Part shown: positions 1-7,100 of the stretch, piece by piece | Numbering within the stretch: position 1 is the first letter of the stretch | How the letters are laid out: each line of letters begins with the position of its first letter | Assembly: GCA_937959095.1 (NCBI GenBank) | Contig: CALGLY010000144.1 | Location: 1 to 8,350, forward strand | DNA length: 8,350 nt | DNA from: an uncultured Saprospiraceae bacterium | GTDB taxonomy: Bacteria; Bacteroidota; Bacteroidia; Chitinophagales; Saprospiraceae | Direction of reading: 5' to 3' | Position numbers and translations under genes: made by a program | Notes under the pieces: model-generated | Told to the model about the DNA's origin: nothing | Database searches by the model: none | Seen by the model: only the letters and a program-made list of their open reading frames with translations

Positions 1-72
1 CATTTCCGAAACAAAGCAGGTGCAATAGGTGCAGCGATGTATGCAAAAGAAATTTGGGAGGCTCGAAAATAA
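1..72 (+). CDS. C-terminal end of a probable ROK-family sugar kinase/regulator (5' end outside window)
   Basis: Frame 1 is open from the left edge to TAA at 70-72 and encodes 23 residues, including FRNKAGAIGAAMYAKE. The Asn-x-Ala-Gly-x-Ile-Gly-Ala-Ala pattern followed by a short charged helix resembles the last segment of ROK proteins (glucokinase, N-acetyl-sugar kinase or repressor), where a Gly-Ala-Ala helix closes the second ASKHA lobe. That is the only evidence: the ATP-binding DxGxT motif, the sugar-binding residues and the zinc site would all lie outside the window. If correct, it would be a cytoplasmic protein that phosphorylates or senses a sugar. Roughly 1.06 kb of non-coding DNA separates it from the next gene, so it is unlikely to share an operon with it. 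Alternatives are another ASKHA sugar kinase or an unrelated protein. Confidence 0.45.
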   Translation, partial: HFRNKAGAIGAAMYAKEIWEARK

Positions 73-585
73 CAACTCGACTTTGGACAAAAATCCAGTC
101 AGAAATATGGAAATGCCTATAGAATCAGCTACTTCAAAAAAAGTATTCTTGCAGATAGAAGACATTAACACTAGATTTTGTGCAGAACATTCGTTTTTAA
201 GTAATATTTGAAGTATTGTTATTTAAGAGTATTTAATAAATAAAAACTTGATTATCAGAGTGTTTAAAATATAAAATCATAAAATTCGAGACTTTGAAAA
301 ATTGAGCAATTAATAAGGAAAGTTTGAAAAATTGACATTTTAGAGTTATTTTTACGGAATCTCCTACCTTCCCTTCTTATACTTAAAATGAGAACATACC
401 TTCTTCTTTGATGTTGTATAGCATATACATTGATGTTATATTTCAAATCTATCACTTACACATTTATAGATATACTTAATAAAATTAAGCTTGAAAACAG
501 AGACTACAGTGAAAAAATATTTTGCTGTAATATCAAGTATCTACTTTATATAAAAATATAGAGCAACCGCACGAAAGTTCACGCT

Positions 586-701
586 TTGTAATGTTGTTTA
601 ATTGTTGAGTTGTTTTTCATTTCAAAATGATTTTTGATGAAATGTCAAACTAATTTGACGCAAAGTCAACTTCATAACTCAACAATGCCACAACTTTACA
701 A
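586..701. repeat. 116-bp imperfect inverted-repeat element with hairpin-rich core
   Basis: The left arm (586-611) and the reverse complement of the right arm (676-701) match at 22 of 26 positions. This includes an uninterrupted 11-bp block, ATTGTTGAGTT at 601-611 against AACTCAACAAT at 676-686. The 64-bp core can fold further: CATTTC at 618-623 pairs with GAAATG at 639-644, GTCAAA at 644-649 with TTTGAC at 654-659, and TTGAC at 655-659 alternatively with GTCAA at 665-669. It could be a degenerate miniature inverted-repeat transposable element, a structured RNA or a protein-binding locus. No clear target-site duplication is visible at the edges, and no transposase gene lies in the window. Confidence 0.55.
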
Positions 702-913
702 GTAAAAGCATTTCAGGCATTTGCCATATATAATATCGGCTTAAATCAAAACCTTAACATCGATAATTTAATTGATTAAGAAAGCTATTTATAGCAGTTA
801 AAATCAAGTTTATTGGGCTGATATACATATATATATATCATATTCTTGTCAAGCTAATCCCTTGATAGTGATGAATATGAAACATTATTGCACACAAATC
901 GAATAAAGAATAA

Positions 914-948
914 GTAGTTATAGTTAGCGAAAGCTATCTTCTTACTAC
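914..948 (+). promoter_or_regulatory. Imperfect hairpin with GAAA tetraloop in the probable leader
   Basis: GTAGT at 914-918 pairs with ACTAC at 944-948. The inner stem TAGC at 925-928 pairs with GCTA at 933-936 around a GAAA tetraloop (929-932), with a few mismatches and one bulge between the two helices. A GNRA-type loop on a long imperfect stem is plausible as RNA structure in the 5' leader of the large gene about 180 bases downstream. No known riboswitch family was recognised, and the transcription start is unknown. Confidence 0.35.
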
Positions 949-968
949 ATCTAAGTAATTATAGTCCC

Positions 969-1025
969 CTACTTCAAGTAGTTGATTCTAAATATTGGCA
1001 TTTAGGGAATTGTACATTTTTTTTT
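969..1025 (+). promoter_or_regulatory. Palindrome, second hairpin and T-tract upstream of the large gene
   Basis: CTACTTCAAGTAG (969-981) is a perfect 6-bp inverted repeat about one central base. It is followed by CTAAAT (988-993) pairing with ATTTAG (1000-1005) across a six-base loop, extendable by two G-U pairs. Nine consecutive T residues follow at 1017-1025. The gap between the last stem and the T-run is about ten bases, too long for a standard intrinsic terminator. The site may be an operator, an attenuator-like leader or simply AT-rich DNA. Confidence 0.25.
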
Positions 1026-1117
1026 GAATAGTTCCTTACACACACACTATACTAAATTATTAAGACACTTGCATTTTTTTGCCAATAAGTAGGTTAGCAA
1101 TAGGAAGTAGTTTTTAA

Positions 1118-1124
1118 AAGGTGA
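1118..1124 (+). promoter_or_regulatory. Probable ribosome-binding site for the 2345-residue protein
   Basis: AAGGTGA lies 4 bases before the ATG at 1129 (the GG lies 7 bases before it) and partly matches the Shine-Dalgarno consensus. An in-frame TAG at 1108-1110 rules out any start further upstream. Together with the signal peptide that follows at once, this fixes the start at 1129. Bacteroidota often initiate with weak Shine-Dalgarno sites, so the match is supportive only. Confidence 0.55.
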
Positions 1125-1128
1125 ACTC

Positions 1129-4100
1129 ATGAAAAATAGGCAGCTGTTTCTTGTAGTATTCTGGCTTATCAGTTTTACGCTACAAGCACAAGTGAATTAT
1201 ACTGCAAGAGATCTCGTGCCACCCTATGATGGTGCTTTCCGACCTGGTGCAAATTTAGGTTACTTTCCTCCTTGGACTGATATAGAACTAGCAAATATCG
1301 CTGCTGGTAATAGACAGTTAGGCATTCAGGGTGTTGGTGTCAAAGCCATACGTCCTGCTCTATTTGGCTCATTCGTAGAAAAATATGGCTACGAATCCCG
1401 CATTGAAATCTTTCAACATTATGACGATTTAGGACTAAAAGATAACACGCTCATCGTGGGTTTCCCTGATGAAGCACATCGCGACCAAACCTTCTATTGT
1501 GATGAATATCAGTCCGAGTTATTCGCTGATTTATATGAACCTATTTGGGATGATGGCGAAAATGGAACGCCCGTAAACGATAATAATGACTATGCACTAT
1601 ACCTTTACAAATTAATTCAGAATTACGGAGAATTTATCAAATTCTGGGAAATATGGAATGAACCTGGCTTTGATTATACAGGTGCAAAAGGCTGGCTACC
1701 AAGAGAAGTAGAAGGGAACTGGTGGCAAAATGATCCCGATCCATGCGACTATAAGTTGCGTGCACCTATTCAGCATTATGTCCGTATTCTTCGCATTAGC
1801 TACGAAGTTATAAAAACCTTCCAGCCTGATGATTATGTATGTGTTTCTGGTACAGGTTATCCAAGTTTTTTGGATGCCATCATGCGAAATACAGATAACC
1901 CTGATGGTGGGGCAGTAACACCAGAATTCCCTTATGGTGGTGGTGCTTATTTTGATGTGATGGGCTTTCACTCCTATCCGCACTTCGATGGAGCTACCCG
2001 CGAATGGTCACGCGAACTAAATGCTTTTGTGTGGTCTCGGCACTCCGATGGAGCAGCATCAGGTATTAAACGTACCCAAGATATTTACCAACAAATTTTA
2101 TCTAATTATGGCTACAATGATATTGCCTATCCGAAGAAAGAATGGATTATCACGGAATGTAATATTCCAAGAAAATCCTTTAGCGAATTTCTAGGAGGCA
2201 ATGACGCGCAGCGGAATTTCATTATGAAAGCCTATTTGGAAAGTATTCGTAATAATATTCACCAACTACACATTTATTCGCTTTCGGAACAAAAAGCAGA
2301 AGCAGAAGCTTCCTTTGAGTTCGATTTGATGGGACTATATAAGCGAGTAAACGATGTAGAACCTTATGATCAAACCCTAAACCAAGAGGGTATTGCCTAC
2401 AAGACTACCTCTGATATGCTCTTCCAAAGAACATATGATGAAGAGCAAACCGCTGCTATGCAACTGCCATTCAATATTGATGGTGCAGCATTTTTAGGCA
2501 ATGATGGCTCTTATATGTACATGCTATGGGCGAAAACAGAGATTGACCAATCGGAAGAAGCAAGTGCTTTATATACGTTTCCCGCTAGTTTCAATTTAGA
2601 AGCGATGGCGATGCGCCGTTGGGACTTTTCGCAAACAAGAGTTTCCATTCCTGTAGGTACAACGAACTTAGAGTTGGATGCTACGCCAATTTTCTTATTG
2701 GAACGCCAATTCAACTATAAGCAACCCGATTGTGTGCCAGCAAGTGTGAGTTTTGAAGGGTCAAACCTTGAGAATGTAACAGCTTGGGAATGGGAATTTG
2801 AGAATGGAACACCTGCTACTTTTAATGGGCAGTTTCCCGTTATTTTCTACCAAGAAGGCGGCAACCACTCTGTGACACTTGTGATGCGCGACATCCTAGG
2901 CAATGTGGTGGAAGAGCAGTCCGATTTTATATTTATAGAAGGTGCACCTGATGCAGATTTTGAAGTAGAAATCTTCGGGCCGCTTGTTACCCTAACGAAT
3001 AACTCAAGTACAAACGCAGATGGCTACTCGTGGGACTTTGGGGATGGCAGCAACAACTTTGAGGAGGCTGAACCAACCTATGCCTACTTCGAGGAAGGAA
3101 GCTATGTGATTCGCCTTGAAGCCTATAATGAATGCGGTGTTTCTGAAAAAGAAATAACTATAACTGTAGAATTACCTACTATCACACCACTAGAAGGAAC
3201 AGCGAATGATCTCGTAACACCTTACGAAGGAGGTTTCCGTCCTGGCTCTAACTTGGGCTACTTCCCACCTTGGACAGATATGGAATTGGCTACGATAGCA
3301 GCTGGTGATCGTACTGTAGGGGTGAGTGGTGTAGGGGTGAAAGCAATTCGCCCAGCGATGTATGGCTCTTTTGTGGATGAATGGGGCTACGATTTCCGTG
3401 TACCCACTTTTGAGCATTATCGAAATTTAGGACTGAATGATAATACCATGATTGTCGGTTTCCCATCTGATTCGCTCCGCGATAAGAATAGATATTGCGA
3501 AACAGCACAATCCGAATTATTCGCCAACCTCTATTCTGATATTTGGGATAATGGGGAGAATGGCACACCAATCAACGATAATAACTACTATGCAGCTTAT
3601 CTCTATGAGCTGATAAAAGTATATGGCGATTATATTCGCTTCTGGGAAATATGGAATGAACCAGGCTTTGACTATACAGGGCAGCGTGGCTGGAGACAAC
3701 CAGGCGATCCAGTAGGAAACTGGTGGGACAGAGATCCCGATCCATGCGAATATAAACTACGTGCACCTGTTCAGCACTATGTGCGTATGCTTCGCATTAG
3801 CTACGAAGTCATAAAGGCAATTTCGCCCGAAGATTATGTAGTCGTTTCAGGAACAGGCTACTTGAGTTTCTTGGATGCCGTGCTACGAAATACGGATAAT
3901 CCTGTGGATGGTTCAGCCTCTACAGCCTATCCGCTGAAAGGAGGTGCCTACTTCGATGTGATGGGTTTTCACTCCTATCCGCACTTCGATGGCACGACCA
4001 AATACTATAGTGTAGAGCAAGGCGGGTTTGTATATAACCGTCACTCCGATGCAGCCGCAGACGGGCTGATGCGGGTGCGAAATAATATGCAAGATATCCT

Positions 4101-7100
4101 ATCCAAATATGGCTACGATGGTGCAACCCATCCAGAAAAATTATGGACAATAACAGAATGTAATATACCAAGACGAAATTTCAATGACTTCATCGGAGGC
4201 GATGCTGCACAGCGTAACTTCACTACGAAAGCCTATGTGGCTGCCGCAATGAATGACTTTGTGCAATTGCATATTTTCTCTTTAACCGAGCAAAAATATT
4301 TGCCTGATGCGAGTTTTGAATTTGACTTAATGGGCTTATATGAGCGTGTACGCGAAAAAAGTATTGGCGAAGAAACGAAAACAGAGGCGGGCGTTGCCTA
4401 TAAGACGACAAGTGATATGCTCTTTGGCACAACATTCGATATAAATCGGACTGCCGCACTCAATCTACCAAATGGAATACGAGGGGGCGCGTTTCGCGAT
4501 GGCTTCGATAATTTTGTTTATGTGCTGTGGGCAGAAACCGCAACAGATAACTCAGAAGATGCAAGTCGTTTGTATAGTTTTCCTGCTAATTTAAATGTAG
4601 GACAACTCTTCGAGCGAGAGTGGGATTACTCGGATACAGGAGAAGAAAACCTGATCACGCCACAAAATATTGCGCTCACTTCTGCACCAATATTTTTATC
4701 ACCACAACAGGATATTATCAACTTCCCACAAGCTGCCTTCAATGTGGATACGACAGCGGGTTGTCCACCATTCACTTTGGAATTTCGAGATGTATCGGAA
4801 GATGCAAGAAATTGGAATTGGTCGTTCCCGGGTGGTACGCCAAGCACATCTACGGAGCAATTCCCTACAGTAGTCTATGAAAATCCAGGCTTGTTTGATG
4901 TATCCTTGACCGTTTCTAATGTCTTAGGAGAACATACTTACAATTTTGCAGAATATATTGATGTAAAAAAGACAGAATCTATTGATTTCGATATAGTACA
5001 GAATGGGAATACAGTAGAAATGGTACTGAATTCACCTCCTATCGAATTCACAAGTTTCTATTGGGATTTTGGTAACGGCATTATGTTCCCATCCTATAAT
5101 CCTTCGCATGTCTATGATGCGAACGGGTCGTACGACATCACCTTAGTACCAATTAGTTTTGGTTGTCCAGGCGATACAATTGTGCGTTCCATTACTATTT
5201 CACAAATGCCAGATGCGGCATTTAATGCGAATGTAGATGCAAGTTGCGTCCGTACTACAGTATCCTTTATGAATAGTTCTGCAGGTGACCCAACAAGTTA
5301 TCAGTGGTTCTTCCCTGGAGGAATGCCAGACTATAGTACCAATTTTGCACCTTTTGTATCCTATGAACAAGAGGGGGAATACGAAGTAATGCTTGTAGCA
5401 ACGAATGATTTTGGTAGAGATACCATGCTACAAATCATCAATGTAGAAGCGATTAGTCCGATGACAGATATTAATATGTCGCTTTGTAGAGGAGAAAGTA
5501 TCGTAGTGAATGGAGTGACTTATGATGAAAGTAATCCTTATGGCACAGAACGTATTTCGATAGGCGCAGCTTGTGATAGTTTAATCCATGTTCGATTGAA
5601 TTTTGATAGTGTAATCCGCAATCAAGTCACCGAAGCACTTTGCGATGGCGAAAGTCGAGTATATAATGGCACGGTCTACGATGAAAACAACCCAAGTGGA
5701 GAAGAACGCCTCCAATCCGCAGCAGGTTGTGATAGTTTGATAATAGTGAACTTAACCTTCGATGGCGCAGTCACCGTCAACTATGACCAAACGCTTTGTG
5801 CAGGCGGTTCGTTCGTATTGAATGGCACAACTTACGATCAAAATAATCCAAGTGGTACAGAGCGTATCACGACAGTGAATGGTTGTGATACCGTTTATAA
5901 TGTTATGCTTTTCTTTGAGCAAGCTGGGCAAACAACTCTTATCGAGCGCGATTTATGTTCAGGAGACTTCATAGAAGTGAATGGCATACGCTACGATGAA
6001 AACACACCATCAGGCATGCAGACCCTCACGACTATGAATGGCTGTGATAGTTTGGTGGAAGTTCGCTTATCCTTCAATGGAAGTATTAATACCGAACTGA
6101 CAAACACCCTTTGTGCAGGAGAAAGCATAGTAGTAGATGGTACTACTTATGATGTAAGCAACCCAAGCGGAATGGAAAATATCATGAGTGCGAGCGGTTG
6201 TGATAGTATTGTAACGATAGACTTGACCTTTCAAGATGCTATCGAAACGAATATTACAGAAATGCTATGCTCCAATGAATCGCGTGATATTAATGGAATT
6301 ATGTACGATATGAACAATCCATCGGGTACGCAAATGCGAACTGCGGTGAATGGTTGTGATAGTATTATAAATATCGACCTCACTTTCGAAAATATGATTG
6401 TGAGTAATGTCACGAACACCTACTGCTTCGGAGACACGATAGAAATAGCAGGCGAACGCTACCATGCAGGAAGACGATCAGGTACTGAATTCTTGACGGC
6501 TACGAATGGCTGCGATAGTATAATTAATGTCGATTTAAATTTCCAAGAAACGATATTAGTGAGCTACTCTAGAATTTTGTGTGCAGAAGAATTTCTTGTA
6601 GTAAATGGTGTTATTTACAATCAAAGTAACCCAAGTGGAGAAGAGTTACTTTCTACGATACATGGTTGTGATAGTATTATGACTATTAATCTACAATTTG
6701 ATGATGTCGTTGAAGAATTTCTCGAATTGGAGCTTTGTGCAGGGGAGTCGGTTGATATAAATGATATCACCTACAATAGAGCAAATTCAAGTGGACAACA
6801 GACCTTAAGTTCTGTAAATGGCTGCGATAGTCTATTAAATATTAATCTATCCTTTATAGAAACAAGGATTAGCGAATTCTCTACGCGACTTTGTACTGGA
6901 CAGTCCATAGAAATAAATGGAACAACCTATGATAGTAGCAACCCAAGTGGGGAAGAAATGCTAACGAGTGCGCAAGGTTGTGATAGTCTAGTTGTAATAA
7001 ATCTAACATTTGAAGATGCCTTTACTTCTACGCTGAATGAAACACTCTGTATGGGAGATGTGCTGGAAATAAATGGCACCGTTTACAGCGAAAGTAATCC

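Larger units (their letters stand above)
73..1128. other. Long AT-rich intergenic region with no convincing gene
   Basis: These 1056 bases are visibly more AT-rich than the flanking coding DNA and hold many stops in all frames. The longest open frames (about 60 codons, at 29-211 on the plus strand and 264-455 on the minus strand) have low-complexity or unfamiliar products and no clear ribosome-binding site. No tRNA, rRNA or known riboswitch was recognised. Visible structure: a weak hairpin just after the upstream stop (79-100), a 13-bp direct repeat TTTGAAAAATTGA at 293-305 and 323-335, an inverted-repeat element at 586-701, an (AT)6 run at 827-838, and a hairpin cluster with a T-tract at 914-1025. 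No clean Bacteroidota promoter (TAnnTTTG with an upstream TTG) was found for the large gene. The region probably contains its promoter and leader. Confidence 0.7.

Noticed and set aside
79..100. Hairpin GACT..GGA / TCC AGTC after the upstream stop, considered as a terminator
   Set aside because: The stem is short with a two-base bulge, and no T-tract follows.
29..211. A 60-codon open frame starting with GTG on the plus strand
   Set aside because: It overlaps the better-supported C-terminal end at 1-72 in another frame, has no ribosome-binding site, and its product resembles no family I recognise.
264..455. A 63-codon open frame on the minus strand in the intergenic region
   Set aside because: The product is a low-information string rich in Ile, Phe and Arg. 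There is no clear start signal, and AT-rich DNA gives such frames by chance.
655..669. GACGCAAAGTC resembling part of the c-di-GMP-I (GEMM) riboswitch
   Set aside because: Only this short word matches. The second stem, the tetraloop and receptor, and the following conserved segments are absent.
821..844. AT-dinucleotide run as a possible origin or recombination site
   Set aside because: It has only six perfect AT units in AT-rich DNA, with no DnaA-box cluster or other origin feature nearby.
841..848. TATTCTTG as a Bacteroidota -7 promoter element (TAnnTTTG)
   Set aside because: It has one mismatch, and no TTG lies at the expected 19-21 bp spacing upstream; the nearest is about 25 bases away.
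3290..4459. Several antisense open frames of 60 to 93 codons inside the large gene
   Set aside because: They lie opposite a long, domain-rich coding frame and encode no recognisable domain. They are shadows of its codon usage.
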